The position numbers and the translations under genes were made by a program. Shown here piece after piece: positions 1-9,795 of a DNA stretch of 64,000 nt. Within the stretch, counting starts at the first letter, position 1. Every line of letters starts with the position of its first letter. The stretch spans positions 186,001-250,000 of the forward strand of contig JAWKMU010000005.1 in the NCBI GenBank assembly GCA_041392065.1, read 5' to 3'. Under the pieces are notes generated by a model. The model was not told the origin of the DNA. It worked only from the letters and a program-made list of their open reading frames with translations, and did no database searches. Origin of the DNA: CAJQLB01 sp041392065. GTDB lineage: Bacteria; Bacteroidota; Bacteroidia; Flavobacteriales; Flavobacteriaceae.

Positions 1-568
1 CGTTTCTGCATTTGAAGCTTTTTTAATAGCTAATACAGTTCCGCTAATTATAGATGCTGATGGCATTAATATGCTTTCGAACAAAAAGGCACTTTTAAAA
101 TTATTAAAACCAAATACAGTTTTAACTCCACATCCAAAAGAACTTGAACGTCTTATTGGCAAATGGAATGATGATTTTGATAAATTAAAAAAAGTAAAAG
201 CTTTCTCAAAAAAATATAATATTGTAGTTGTAATTAAAGGAGCACATACTATTATAGTACAAAACGATAAGCTTTATATCAATTCAACTGGAAATCCTAG
301 TTTAGCAACAGCTGGAAGTGGAGATGTTTTAACAGGAATTATAACTGGATTAATTTCACAAGGTTATGAACCTATTATTGCATCAATTTTTGGAGTGTAT
401 TTACATGGTAGAGCTGCAGATATTGCAGTAGTCTCTTTTGGCTATCAAAGTTTAATAGCAAGCCATATTATTGAATATCTTGGTGAAGCTTATATTGATT
501 TGTTTAAACAGCCCGAAGAACCAAGAGACAATAGCGATGAAACCAACCAAGAAAATGAGATTAAATAA
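1..568 (+). CDS. nnrD: ADP-dependent NAD(P)H-hydrate dehydratase, C-terminal part (5' end outside window)
   Basis: This enzyme dehydrates the damaged S-form of NAD(P)H hydrate back to NAD(P)H using ADP or ATP. The frame is open from base 2, so the start is outside the window. The visible part is the ribokinase-like catalytic domain: PLIIDADGIN at the left edge, TPHPKELERLIG, VVIKGAHTII, and the nucleotide-binding and catalytic loop TAGSGDVLTGIITGLI. In most bacteria this domain is fused behind an NnrE epimerase domain; that half would lie upstream and cannot be confirmed. The C-terminus ends in a polar Asp/Glu/Asn tail. hutH follows after 57 bases on the same strand, so the two could share a transcript, though their pathways are unrelated. 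Confidence 0.9.
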   Translation, partial: VSAFEAFLIANTVPLIIDADGINMLSNKKALLKLLKPNTVLTPHPKELERLIGKWNDDFDKLKKVKAFSKKYNIVVVIKGAHTIIVQNDKLYINSTGNPSLATAGSGDVLTGIITGLISQGYEPIIASIFGVYLHGRAADIAVVSFGYQSLIASHIIEYLGEAYIDLFKQPEEPRDNSDETNQENEIK

Positions 569-625
569 AACATTTATTTTGATATAATTTTTTGATTACT
601 GATTTTTGAAAACTTAAAACTTACT

Positions 626-2137
626 ATGCAATCCATACATTATATAGATTCAAAATGGTTAGACTTAAAAACTATTCATGATTTAGTACAATCATCAAAA
701 AAAATACAATTGTCTAAAGATGCTGTTGAACGTATTACTAATTGCATAGCGTATTTAGATAACAAAGTAAAAACCAATAAAAGTCCTATTTATGGTATTA
801 ACACAGGTTTTGGTTCATTATATAATGTAAAGATTAATACCAAAGACCTTACTAAACTTCAAGAAAACTTAGTATTGTCTCATGCTTGTGGTATAGGAGA
901 TTACGTGCCACAGGATGTTGTTAAATTGATGTTGTTCTTTAAAATACAATCGTTAAGTTATGGACATAGTGGTGTGCAGCTGGAAACAGTAAATAGACTA
1001 ATCGAGTTTTATAACAATGATGTGTTACCAGTTGTTTACACACAAGGATCATTAGGAGCTTCTGGAGATTTAGCACCTTTAGCACATTTAAGTTTGCCTT
1101 TGATTGGTAGAGGAGAAGTGTGGTATAAAGATAAAATTGTAAGTACAGAAAAAATTTATAAGGAATTTAATTGGCAACCTATTGAGTTGCAATCTAAAGA
1201 AGGACTTGCTCTTTTAAATGGCACACAATTTATGAGTGCTTATGGCATACATTTACTTTTAGAAAGTTATAAGCTTTCCTATCTCGCTGATTTAGTTGGT
1301 GCAATATCATTAGAAGCCTTTGATGGAAGAATAGAACCATTTGATGAATTAGTTCATTTGGTAAGACCACATAACGGACAAATAAAAACAGCATCAAGAA
1401 TAAAAGAGTTTTTACAAGGAAGCGAATTAATATCCCAAAAAAAGAAACATGTACAAGACCCTTATTCGTTTAGATGCATGCCTCAAGTACATGGAGCAAC
1501 AAAAGATACCTTAGAATTTGTGGCTAAAACTTTTATAACTGAAATAAACTCCGTTACAGATAATCCAAACGTATTTATAAAGGAAGACAAAATAATTTCA
1601 GGCGGAAATTTTCATGGACAACCTTTAGCATTAGCGTTAGATTATTTAAAAATAGCCATGGCAGAGTTAGGAAATATTTCTGAGCGAAGAACTTTTCAGT
1701 TGGTCTCTGGCTCAAGAGGTCTACCAAATTTTTTGGTAAATAATCCTGGTTTAAATTCAGGTTTCATGATTCCTCAGTACACAGCAGCAAGCATAGTTAG
1801 TGCAAACAAACAGCTTGCAACTCCAGCATCTGTAGATTCTATTGTTTCGTCAAACGGACAAGAAGATCATGTAAGCATGGGAGCCAACGCAGCAACACAA
1901 GCTTACACTTTAGTTTACAACTTGGAAAGCATTATTGCTATTGAACTTATGTGTGCATCTCAAGCCTTGCAATTTAGGCTACCAGCTAAAACTTCACAGT
2001 TTATATACTCGTTTTTAGAGGCTTTTCAAACCGAAATTCCTTTTATGGAAGAAGACAGGTTTCTTCATCAAGACATAAGCTCTTCAATTTCTTTTCTAAA
2101 AAACTTAAGTATTGAAAGTGAGGAGCTTTTCTATTAA
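626..2137 (+). CDS. hutH: Histidine ammonia-lyase (aromatic amino acid lyase family)
   Basis: The protein should deaminate L-histidine to urocanate in the cytoplasm. It is 503 residues, the usual family length. The Ala-Ser-Gly triplet that cyclises into the MIO electrophile is at about residues 145-147, within GSLGASGDLAPLAHLS. Other family segments are YGINTGFGSL near the N-terminus, TDNPNVF, GGNFHGQ and SSNGQEDHVSMG. The ATG at 626 gives the expected N-terminus. The other hut genes (hutU, hutI, hutG) are not beside it, so the degradation pathway is not clustered here. A tyrosine ammonia-lyase activity cannot be excluded by eye, but the overall match favours histidine as substrate. Confidence 0.92.
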   Translation: MQSIHYIDSKWLDLKTIHDLVQSSKKIQLSKDAVERITNCIAYLDNKVKTNKSPIYGINTGFGSLYNVKINTKDLTKLQENLVLSHACGIGDYVPQDVVKLMLFFKIQSLSYGHSGVQLETVNRLIEFYNNDVLPVVYTQGSLGASGDLAPLAHLSLPLIGRGEVWYKDKIVSTEKIYKEFNWQPIELQSKEGLALLNGTQFMSAYGIHLLLESYKLSYLADLVGAISLEAFDGRIEPFDELVHLVRPHNGQIKTASRIKEFLQGSELISQKKKHVQDPYSFRCMPQVHGATKDTLEFVAKTFITEINSVTDNPNVFIKEDKIISGGNFHGQPLALALDYLKIAMAELGNISERRTFQLVSGSRGLPNFLVNNPGLNSGFMIPQYTAASIVSANKQLATPASVDSIVSSNGQEDHVSMGANAATQAYTLVYNLESIIAIELMCASQALQFRLPAKTSQFIYSFLEAFQTEIPFMEEDRFLHQDISSSISFLKNLSIESEELFY

Positions 2138-2186
2138 TAAATTGTTAATATTTTCGTTTAAATACATATAAATTAGTTGAACCTGC

Positions 2187-2217
2187 TTGCAAGACTGTTT
2201 ATTATGGTCTACTTTTG
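2187..2217 (+). promoter_or_regulatory. Bacteroidota sigma-70-type promoter for the giant adhesin gene
   Basis: TTG at 2187-2189 is separated by exactly 20 bases from TACTTTTG at 2210-2217, matching the Bacteroidota -33/-7 pattern TTTG-N20-TAnnTTTG. Transcription would start near 2221, so the gene at 2549 would have a leader of about 325 bases. This is sequence inference only. Confidence 0.6.
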
Positions 2218-2220
2218 ATT

Positions 2221-2289
2221 ATGCAAGATGAATACATTTTTATCTGCAAATTTGTAGCGGTTATTTTATGTTTTTTTAACAAATTTTAA
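2221..2289 (+). CDS. Possible 22-residue leader peptide in the adhesin 5' leader
   Basis: An ATG lies three bases past the -7 element, at the predicted transcription start, and opens a 22-codon frame ending in TAA at 2287-2289. The peptide is hydrophobic in its second half (KFVAVILCFFNKF). It would be translated from a leaderless end. It could be a regulatory leader peptide or a chance frame in AT-rich DNA, and I see no family match. Confidence 0.25.
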   Translation: MQDEYIFICKFVAVILCFFNKF

Positions 2290-2491
2290 TCGCTTCTTAC
2301 ACCCAAAAATAATTGTTTAATAGCACAACAATTTTTTGATTTTTAGCACATTTTTTTGATTAAGTATTTGCCTTTTGGCAATGCTGATTTTTCAATTTTA
2401 ATTGGATTTAAAAATAGTTTCATTTTGTCCATATTAACGTTGATAAGCCCTTTTATCTACTATGTTCTTAAAAATATTTAAGATATGGTAA

Positions 2492-2514
2492 GTAGCTGAA
2501 AAGCTGCATTTTTT
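2492..2514 (+). terminator. Weak attenuator-like hairpin upstream of the adhesin gene
   Basis: A 6-bp stem (2492-2497 with 2502-2507, one G-T pair) with a GAAA loop is followed by A and six T. It lies between the promoter and the start codon at 2549, so it could act as an attenuator. The short stem makes this tentative. Confidence 0.3.
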
Positions 2515-2548
2515 AGTGTTAAAATAATTTTAATTAAATCTAAATGTT

Positions 2549-5500
2549 ATGTTTATGAACAATTTTACCAGAAGTAGTGGAAATGCCTACTGGCATGCCA
2601 TTACGAATTTAACTTGTTGTAGCATTGGTTTGAAAAAAGCACAATGGTTCAAGACCTTTATGGTTTTGGCCCTTTTTGTGTTTAGTTCTACTTCAATGTT
2701 TGCACAGAATCGTACTACCTTTTACGAGGTATGCGTCGAAGACCGTCCTGAAGGACTAACCGAAGAACAAGCCCTTGCATTGTTTCCAAATATGGAATGC
2801 GATGGTGAGTTAACTGTTGTTAAAACAGAAGACTTGCAAGGCAATGACTGCGGTTGGGTTAGCATTTACACTTATACGCTTTATTGCGATGGTGAAGAGT
2901 TGGCAAACGAAAAACTAATTTATGAAGGAGGTGATTTAGAAGCTCCTAAATTAGAAGTTCCAGCTGATGTAACTGTAGAATGTGATGCTATTCCTGAGGT
3001 AGGAATGCCAACTGCAACAGACAACTGCGATGACGATGTAGAAATCACTTACGATGGTGAAGTTAGAATCGGTGATAACGATTGTAGCTATGTTTTACAA
3101 CGTACTTGGACAGCTACAGACGATTGTGGTTTAACACACACTTTAACTCAAACAATTACAGTTCTTGATACTCAAGCTCCTGAATTAATCAAAGGAGCAG
3201 AGGTTCCTACTGGAGAAACTGGATTGAATTTGTGCTTTAATGAAAGACCTGAAGGTCCAAGCGCAGAAGAAATTAAAGCTTTATTTGAAGATAATTGTGG
3301 TGATGTTATAGTTGAAAAAGAGCCAGTTTTTAAAGGTACAGATTGCTTATGGAAAGGGTTCATTAACTATTATATAATGGATAGCTGTGGTAATGAAGCA
3401 GATACAATCACTCTTTATTATAATGGTGGTGACAACGAAGCTCCTGTTTTTGTTGATGCTCCAGAAGATATAGAAGTAGATTGTATTGATCAAATTCCAG
3501 CTAACTACGCTTTACAATGGACAGATAACTGTTCGGAATCAGATCCTAAATCAAAAGATATAGGTGTTGATGACACTTCAAATTTAGGTGAAGCTTGTGA
3601 AGGTGGTGTTATGACAAGAACTTGGACTGTTCAAGATGCTTGTGGTAACGAGGTTTCTCATACACAAACAATCACAGTTAAGCCAGCTCCTCCAGTTTCA
3701 TTTGATGAGTTAGAGGATATAGAAATTAAATGTGAAGAATTAGATTCATTCGAGCCTGGTCAACTATACTATAGTAATGGTGGTTCAGGTGCTTGTGATA
3801 TAAGTGGATATGTACAAGGTGTTGCTGAAGACTTTAGTGATAACTGTGGTACATTTACTGTAACTTATACTTATAGCGATACTTGTAATTCTATCGAGCA
3901 TGTTCAAACTGTTACAGTTATTGATGATGTTGCACCAGAATTAACAATTCCAGCTGATGAAACAGTTGAGTGTGATGCTGTTCCTGGTATGGGAGAAGCT
4001 TATGCTACAGATAATTGTGATACTGATGTAGACGTTAAATATGATGGTGAAGTAAGAACAGATGGTGAGTGTACAGATAGCTACACATTAACTAGAACTT
4101 GGACTGCTACAGATAATTGTGGTAATTCAACTACTTTAAGCCAAATAATCACTGTTGTAGATACTACTGCACCAGAATTAACAATCCCAGCTGACGAAAC
4201 AGTTGAGTGTGATGCTGTTCCTGGTATAGGAGAAGCTTCAGCTACAGATAATTGTGATACAGATGTTACAGTTGTATTTGTAGATGAAAAAAGAGAAGAT
4301 GGAGACTGTGCTGATTCTTATTTATTATTCAGAGTATGGAAAGCTACAGACAACTGTGGCAACTACACAATAAAAACTCAACAAATCACTGTTGTAGATA
4401 CTACAAATCCAGTTATTGATGGTGTAAACGATGATTACACTGCAGAGTGTCCAGAAGATTTAATGTGGAGTGATCCTACAGCTTCTGATAACTGTGATAT
4501 GGATGTAAATTTAGAATACAGCGATGTTGAAGACTTAGACGATTGTGGTTTAGGTACTATTACAAGAACTTGGACAGCTACAGATAATTGTGGAAACTAT
4601 TCTCAAGCTTCACAAACAATCACTATTGTCGATACTACTGCTCCTGAAATTGTAGGAGTTGGTGATGATATGACTATTGAGTGTCCAGAACTTCCAGAAT
4701 TCAGCAGCCCTTATGCTACTGATGCTTGTGACGGACAACCATCTTTAACTTATGAAGACGACGACAAGCGTGATGATTGTGGTTTAGGTGAAGTAACCAG
4801 AACTTGGACAGCTACTGACTGTGCAGGTAACACAACTACTGCTTCTCAAACAATCACTGTTCAAGATACAGTAGCTCCAGTTATCGAAGGTGTTGAAGAT
4901 AGCTATACTGTAGAGTGTCCAGAAGAATGGTCATTTAGCGATCCATCTGTAAAAGATGATTGTGATGCACAAGCTTCTTTAGAATATATGGATGATGATA
5001 AGCGTGATGATTGTGGTTTAGGTGAAGTAACCAGAACTTGGACAGCTACAGATTGTGCTGGTAACACAAGTACTGCTTCTCAAACTATTACAATTCAAGA
5101 TACTACAGATCCAGTAATTACTGTACCAGCTGATGTTACTGTTGAGTGTGATGCAATTCCAGCATTAGGAGAAGCTTCTGCTACAGATAACTGCGATGAT
5201 GACGTACATATTAAATTTGCTGAAGAAAGAACAGAACTAGGAGACTGCGATAACAGCTATACAATTTTCAGAATTTGGATAGCTACAGACTGTGCTGGTA
5301 ACTCTGTATTAGGTACTCAAGAAATCACTGTTGTAGATACTACTGCTCCAATGATTCATGGTGTAGATGATGATGCAAAAATCGAGTGTCCAGCTGAGCC
5401 TATGTTCAGTGAGCCAACTGCTACAGATAACTGTGACGAAGACGTTACAATTACTTTCGTTGATGATGACAAACGTGATGAGTGTGGTTTAGGTGAAGTA

Positions 5501-8500
5501 ACAAGAACTTGGACAGCTACAGACAACTGTGGTAACTATTCTCAAGCTTCACAAACTATAACTGTAGAGGATAATGAAGCACCAACAATTGAAGGTGTAG
5601 AAGATGATTATACAGTAGAGTGTCCAGAAGACTTAGTTTGGAGTGACCCTTCAGCTAAAGATACTTGTGATGCAGAGCCAGAATTAAGATACGAAGAATC
5701 TTCAAATCTTGATGAATGTGGTTTAGGTACAGTAACCAGAACTTGGTATGCTACAGACTGCGCTGGAAACATGAGCTCAGATACTCAAACTATCACTATT
5801 GTTGATACTACAGCTCCAGAAATTGAAGGTGTAGAAGACGATTATACCGTTGAGTGTCCAGAAGAATTAGTTTGGAGTGAGCCAACAGCTAAAGATGCTT
5901 GTGACGCAGAACCAGGCTTAGATTTCGAAGATACTTACAACTTAGATAATTGTGGTTTAGGGACTATTACAAGAACTTGGACTGCTACTGACTGTGCTGG
6001 AAATATGAGTTCTGATTCTCAAACAATTACTATTGTAGATACAACAGCTCCAGAAATTGTAGGTGTAGAAGACGATTATACAGTTGAGTGTCCAGATGAG
6101 TGGTCATTCAGCAATCCTTATGCGACAGATACTTGTGATTCTTACCCTTCTTTAGATTATCAAGATGATGATAAGCGTGATGATTGTGGTTTAGGTGAAA
6201 TTACAAGAACTTGGACAGCTACAGATTGTGCTGGTAATACAAGTACTGCTTCTCAAACTATTACAATAGTAGATACAACAGCTCCTGTAATTAATGAAGT
6301 TGGAGAAGATTTTATGGTAGAATGCCCAGAAGATTGGTCATTTAGTAACCCTTATGCTACTGATGCTTGTGATTCTTATCCTTCATTAGATTATGTAGAC
6401 GACGACAAAACTGATGAGTGTGGTTTAGGTGAAATTACAAGAACTTGGACTGCAACTGATTGTGCTGGTAACACAAGTACTGCATCTCAAACAGTGACTA
6501 TTAAAGATACTGTTGCACCAGTTATTGAAGGTGTAGGTGAAGATTACAGAGTTGAGTGTCCTGATACTCCTGAATTCAGTGAGCCAACTGTTAAGGATGA
6601 TTGTGATGCTGAACCTTCATTAACTTTTGAAGATGATGATAAGCGTGATGATTGTGGTTTAGGTGAAATTACAAGAACTTGGACAGCTACAGATTGTGCT
6701 GGTAACACAAGTACTGCTTCACAAACTATCACTATTTACGATGAAACAGATCCTTATTTCAACGAAGAGTTACCACAAGACGTAACTGAAGAGTGTGATG
6801 CTGTTACTCCAGCTGTTACTCTTACAGCTTCTGACGCATGTGATCCTGAAGTTTTAGTTGATTTCAAAGAAGAAACTACAGAAGGAGATTGCCCAGGTAA
6901 CTACACTATTGTTCGTACTTGGACTGCTGCTGACTGTGCTGGTAACAGTATAGAGCACGTACAAACTGTTACTGTTCAAGATACTACAGCTCCAGAAGAA
7001 GGTGATAACTTTGAGCTTCCTGCAAGCGTTAACGAAATTAACGGTTGTCAAGATGATTACTTAGCACCTCCTATGACTGAAGAAGAATTTGCAGCTATGT
7101 TTACTGACAATTGTAGTAATGTAGTAGTTACACTATTCTCAAGTCCAGTTGGTAATGATTGTGGATGGTCTATCATTCATATCTATACTGTTGCTGATGA
7201 CTGTGGTAACATATTAGGTGATTACAAAGTATACTACTCAGGTGAAGACTTAACTGCACCAGAATTAGTAGGAGTTCCTGCTGATATGATGTTAGAGTGT
7301 ACTGACGAAATCCCTGCTGCTGCAGATGTAACAGCTATTGATACTTGTGATGACGATGTTAAAGTTCACTTAGATGAAAGCACTGTTAACTACGAGTGTG
7401 AAGGTAACTACGATATCATCAGAACTTGGACTGCTACAGATGATTGTGGTAACTCAATTTCTGCTACTCAAACTATTGAGGTTAGAGATAACGAAGCTCC
7501 TGAGTTAATAGGTGAATTACCAGAAGGTGATAACCAAATTGATGCTTGTGCTCCTGATACTGAAAATGAATTAGCTGGATTAGGCGTACTAACTGCTGAT
7601 GAATTTGCACAATTATACCAAGACAACTGTAGTGGTGTTGTTGTAAACAGAGTTGTTAACCTTGATGGTGACGATTGTAAGTGGATCCTTTGGGTACGTT
7701 ACGATATCACTGATGGTTGTGGTAACGAAGCTCAATCTGTTAAAGTATGGTACCATGGTGGTGATATGAGTGCTCCTGTACAAACAGGATTATGTACTGA
7801 CGAAGCTATGGATATCTACACTAGCGATACAGGAATTTGCCCAGCAGATGCTACTATCACTTACGATAGTGAAATCTCTAATGCTGGTGGTCAAGTATCT
7901 GTTGGTGGAGTTACTTTCGGATTCAATAACTTGAAACCATGTTTTGAAGATAATTGTACTGCACAAGACGACTTAGTATTTACTGTAGTTGGTACTGACG
8001 AAGGCGATGATAAAGCTTGCCCACGTACTATGACCATCACTTTTGATGTGTCTGATGCTTGTGGTAATACTTACGAAGGTTTTGTATGTACATTTGTTAT
8101 CATTGATGATGTTGCACCAACATTCGATAACTACGTTGATGAAGTTATATATGTAGAGTGTGATGAAGAATTACCATCTTACGATGTTAAGGCTTCTGAC
8201 AACTGTGATGATAATGTTGATGTTGAGTACTCTGAAAGCGAATGTGATCAAGCTAATCATAGTCATGGTCAAGGATGCTTCTTAGATTGCGTAATGAGAA
8301 CTTGGACAGCTACTGACGAGTGTGGTAACACTACTACACAAGTACAATACGCAGTGATTATTGATAATACTGCACCAACATTTGAAAACGCACCAGGATT
8401 AGACCCTCAAAACCCAATTAATTTAGGTGTTAATGAGTTTGACTACTTCAATGATCCTGCATGGTTTGACAGATGGATAGAAATGTTGAATACTGTTAAA

Positions 8501-9121
8501 GTAGATTTAGTTGATAATTGTACTGCAACTAGACAAGCTGGTTGGTATAATAGTAATGCTAGTGGTTATTGGAATAATGATTATACTGAGTTAACTTGGT
8601 ATGGTTATTTAGTTTTCAATGCATCATCATTTACTGATCTTAATGGTATTGGTGACAATGTTGATGATTGTGGTAATCCAGTTCAAGAAGAAATTGTGGT
8701 TTACTACTACTTTACTAATCCTTATCCAATACTATATGGACCAAGCAATAACATTTGTGAAGTTACTATAGATACAGAAGGAAATGTAACAGAGACTCCT
8801 TGTAATAATCAAGCGCAAGCTAATGACACAACTGGAGATTCTATGGTAGAGTTAGACTTTACTGCGTTCCCTGTACCATTTGATAGAGAAGTTAGCGTTA
8901 AATTCAACTTTGAGTTTGATACTGATGTAACTATAGAGGTACATGATACTAAAGGTCTATTAATAATGAGTGAAACACTTAAAGGAGTTAGAAAAGGTTC
9001 TGACACTATGAGAAAGTTAGATCTTTCTAAAGGTGCTGATCAGTTGTTCTACATTACTGTAACAACTAACCAAGGATCTGTAACTAAGAAAGTTGTTTCT
9101 TCAAATATTAGAAGACGATAG
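2549..9121 (+). CDS. Giant secreted repeat protein with HYR/Ig-like modules and T9SS C-terminal sorting domain
   Basis: The 2190-residue protein is probably exported by Sec and then by T9SS to the cell surface or medium. The N-terminus has a roughly 35-residue polar extension, then a signal-peptide core (FMVLALFVFSSTSMFAQ). The body is a tandem array of about 70-90-residue modules with a shared frame: TTAPEI near the start, VECP, ATDNCD, and RTWTATDxCGN near the end. I count about 17 copies with the RxW motif plus several divergent ones. Modules are rich in Cys, Asp and Glu, suggesting disulfides and calcium binding. The last 80 or so residues (FDREVSVKF, VTIEVHDTKG, FYITVTTNQG) resemble a type A T9SS sorting domain. 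Central copies are nearly identical at DNA level. It is probably an adhesin or matrix protein; its ligand is unknown. An alternative ATG at 2555 changes little. Confidence 0.85.
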   Translation: MFMNNFTRSSGNAYWHAITNLTCCSIGLKKAQWFKTFMVLALFVFSSTSMFAQNRTTFYEVCVEDRPEGLTEEQALALFPNMECDGELTVVKTEDLQGNDCGWVSIYTYTLYCDGEELANEKLIYEGGDLEAPKLEVPADVTVECDAIPEVGMPTATDNCDDDVEITYDGEVRIGDNDCSYVLQRTWTATDDCGLTHTLTQTITVLDTQAPELIKGAEVPTGETGLNLCFNERPEGPSAEEIKALFEDNCGDVIVEKEPVFKGTDCLWKGFINYYIMDSCGNEADTITLYYNGGDNEAPVFVDAPEDIEVDCIDQIPANYALQWTDNCSESDPKSKDIGVDDTSNLGEACEGGVMTRTWTVQDACGNEVSHTQTITVKPAPPVSFDELEDIEIKCEELDSFEPGQLYYSNGGSGACDISGYVQGVAEDFSDNCGTFTVTYTYSDTCNSIEHVQTVTVIDDVAPELTIPADETVECDAVPGMGEAYATDNCDTDVDVKYDGEVRTDGECTDSYTLTRTWTATDNCGNSTTLSQIITVVDTTAPELTIPADETVECDAVPGIGEASATDNCDTDVTVVFVDEKREDGDCADSYLLFRVWKATDNCGNYTIKTQQITVVDTTNPVIDGVNDDYTAECPEDLMWSDPTASDNCDMDVNLEYSDVEDLDDCGLGTITRTWTATDNCGNYSQASQTITIVDTTAPEIVGVGDDMTIECPELPEFSSPYATDACDGQPSLTYEDDDKRDDCGLGEVTRTWTATDCAGNTTTASQTITVQDTVAPVIEGVEDSYTVECPEEWSFSDPSVKDDCDAQASLEYMDDDKRDDCGLGEVTRTWTATDCAGNTSTASQTITIQDTTDPVITVPADVTVECDAIPALGEASATDNCDDDVHIKFAEERTELGDCDNSYTIFRIWIATDCAGNSVLGTQEITVVDTTAPMIHGVDDDAKIECPAEPMFSEPTATDNCDEDVTITFVDDDKRDECGLGEVTRTWTATDNCGNYSQASQTITVEDNEAPTIEGVEDDYTVECPEDLVWSDPSAKDTCDAEPELRYEESSNLDECGLGTVTRTWYATDCAGNMSSDTQTITIVDTTAPEIEGVEDDYTVECPEELVWSEPTAKDACDAEPGLDFEDTYNLDNCGLGTITRTWTATDCAGNMSSDSQTITIVDTTAPEIVGVEDDYTVECPDEWSFSNPYATDTCDSYPSLDYQDDDKRDDCGLGEITRTWTATDCAGNTSTASQTITIVDTTAPVINEVGEDFMVECPEDWSFSNPYATDACDSYPSLDYVDDDKTDECGLGEITRTWTATDCAGNTSTASQTVTIKDTVAPVIEGVGEDYRVECPDTPEFSEPTVKDDCDAEPSLTFEDDDKRDDCGLGEITRTWTATDCAGNTSTASQTITIYDETDPYFNEELPQDVTEECDAVTPAVTLTASDACDPEVLVDFKEETTEGDCPGNYTIVRTWTAADCAGNSIEHVQTVTVQDTTAPEEGDNFELPASVNEINGCQDDYLAPPMTEEEFAAMFTDNCSNVVVTLFSSPVGNDCGWSIIHIYTVADDCGNILGDYKVYYSGEDLTAPELVGVPADMMLECTDEIPAAADVTAIDTCDDDVKVHLDESTVNYECEGNYDIIRTWTATDDCGNSISATQTIEVRDNEAPELIGELPEGDNQIDACAPDTENELAGLGVLTADEFAQLYQDNCSGVVVNRVVNLDGDDCKWILWVRYDITDGCGNEAQSVKVWYHGGDMSAPVQTGLCTDEAMDIYTSDTGICPADATITYDSEISNAGGQVSVGGVTFGFNNLKPCFEDNCTAQDDLVFTVVGTDEGDDKACPRTMTITFDVSDACGNTYEGFVCTFVIIDDVAPTFDNYVDEVIYVECDEELPSYDVKASDNCDDNVDVEYSESECDQANHSHGQGCFLDCVMRTWTATDECGNTTTQVQYAVIIDNTAPTFENAPGLDPQNPINLGVNEFDYFNDPAWFDRWIEMLNTVKVDLVDNCTATRQAGWYNSNASGYWNNDYTELTWYGYLVFNASSFTDLNGIGDNVDDCGNPVQEEIVVYYYFTNPYPILYGPSNNICEVTIDTEGNVTETPCNNQAQANDTTGDSMVELDFTAFPVPFDREVSVKFNFEFDTDVTIEVHDTKGLLIMSETLKGVRKGSDTMRKLDLSKGADQLFYITVTTNQGSVTKKVVSSNIRRR
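4640..6740 (+). repeat. Near-identical tandem coding repeats inside the adhesin gene
   Basis: Successive modules share stretches of around 90-100 bases with few differences, for example 4994-5090, 6170-6266 and 6640-6735, each coding for DDDKRDDCGLGE followed by the RTWTATDCAGNTSTASQT segment. Such direct repeats could recombine and change module number. Boundaries are approximate. Confidence 0.75.
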
Positions 9122-9161
9122 TTAGAGGAGATAGATTTTAAATATCTATTTTAACAAGAAG

Positions 9162-9190
9162 GCAGCCATTGAAAAATGGCTGCTTTTTTT
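9162..9190 (+). terminator. Intrinsic terminator of the adhesin gene
   Basis: A perfect 9-bp stem (9162-9170 with 9175-9183) with a GAAA loop is followed by seven T, 40 bases after the stop codon. Confidence 0.9.
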
Positions 9191-9193
9191 ATT

Positions 9194-9330
9194 GTCATTC
9201 ATAACAAGCAAAGTGATGTGAAGAATCTCTACTAAGTTTTCAAGATCCTAAACTAAATTCAGGATGACAACTATAAGTGATTAAAATGAAATCTTGTCAT
9301 TCAGAACGAGAGTAGCGATGCGAAGAATCT
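9194..9330. repeat. Two degenerate copies of a flavobacterial interspersed repeat
   Basis: Copies at about 9194-9228 and 9295-9330 both run from GTCATTC through a variable middle to GAAGAATCT. Between them, 9243-9267 contains a GATCCT...AGGAT inverted repeat. They resemble the 'gtcattgcgaac...gaagcaatct' repeat at 34011-34040 in the integrated element. No gene overlaps them convincingly. Confidence 0.5.
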
Positions 9331-9394
9331 ATATAAAAACAACCAAAACCTCTGTTTCTCCTCAAAAAATAGGAAGTTTTAGTATCTCACATTA

Positions 9395-9766
9395 TTATTT
9401 ATTTAATATCGTTTTAGCCCAAGACTTGGCATCATTGAGAGAAGTGAATATTTCAAAAGGTTTGTCTAAAAACAGTTTTTCAATTTCAGCATTACCTTTG
9501 GCTAAAGGTGCTTTTGCTACAACAGCAAATCCTGCCAAATTAAATATTTTTGAAGTCTGCAAATAAATGGAAGGGTCAACTGAATAAGAAAATTTTCTAT
9601 ATGTAATATATACAAAAGGTCTGTCGTAAAAATATTCATTGGCAATATCTTCAAGAATTTTGTTTTTGTCAGGTGTTAGATGAAATCCTTCATTAATACA
9701 AGAAATTACATAATTGTCGTAAACTTCTATTGTACAAAAAGGATATTTTAAGGTCTTCTTAGGCAT
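9395..9766 (-). CDS. Conserved flavobacterial hypothetical protein, possibly STAS/SEC14-like
   Basis: The 123-residue soluble protein has no signal peptide or membrane segment. Visible features are FCTIEVYDNYVIS near the start, FYDRPFVYITYRKFSYSVDP in the middle, NLAGFAVVAK, and the C-terminal pattern FEIFTSLNDAKSWAKTIL. That pattern recalls the last strand and helix of small STAS/SEC14-like domain proteins common in Flavobacteriia. The resemblance is from memory and not firm. It sits alone between the adhesin terminator and clpC. A plus-strand frame over the same DNA (9294-9566) looks like its shadow. No function can be assigned. Confidence 0.65.
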   Translation of the reverse strand: MPKKTLKYPFCTIEVYDNYVISCINEGFHLTPDKNKILEDIANEYFYDRPFVYITYRKFSYSVDPSIYLQTSKIFNLAGFAVVAKAPLAKGNAEIEKLFLDKPFEIFTSLNDAKSWAKTILNK

Positions 9767-9795
9767 GACTAAATTTAAAGATAATTAATTATTAT

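Larger units (their letters stand above)
2138..2548 (+). other. 411-base leader/intergenic region before the giant adhesin gene
   Basis: This AT-rich gap holds a good Bacteroidota promoter (2187-2217), a 22-codon ORF starting almost at the predicted transcription start (2221-2289), and a weak hairpin followed by T residues (2492-2514) about 35 bases before the gene. No other gene is visible. The inferred untranslated leader is about 325 bases, long for this group. Confidence 0.5.

Noticed and set aside
4640..6740. CRISPR-like regular repeats
   Set aside because: The repeats are 200-250 bases apart, keep one reading frame and code for protein modules; no cas genes are present.
3172..9006. Minus-strand frames within the giant adhesin gene
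   Set aside because: They arise from the repeated codon pattern of the adhesin and have no features of their own.
9294..9566. Plus-strand 90-codon frame opposite the conserved hypothetical gene
   Set aside because: It overlaps the better minus-strand gene, its start lies in an interspersed repeat, and it shows no domain features.
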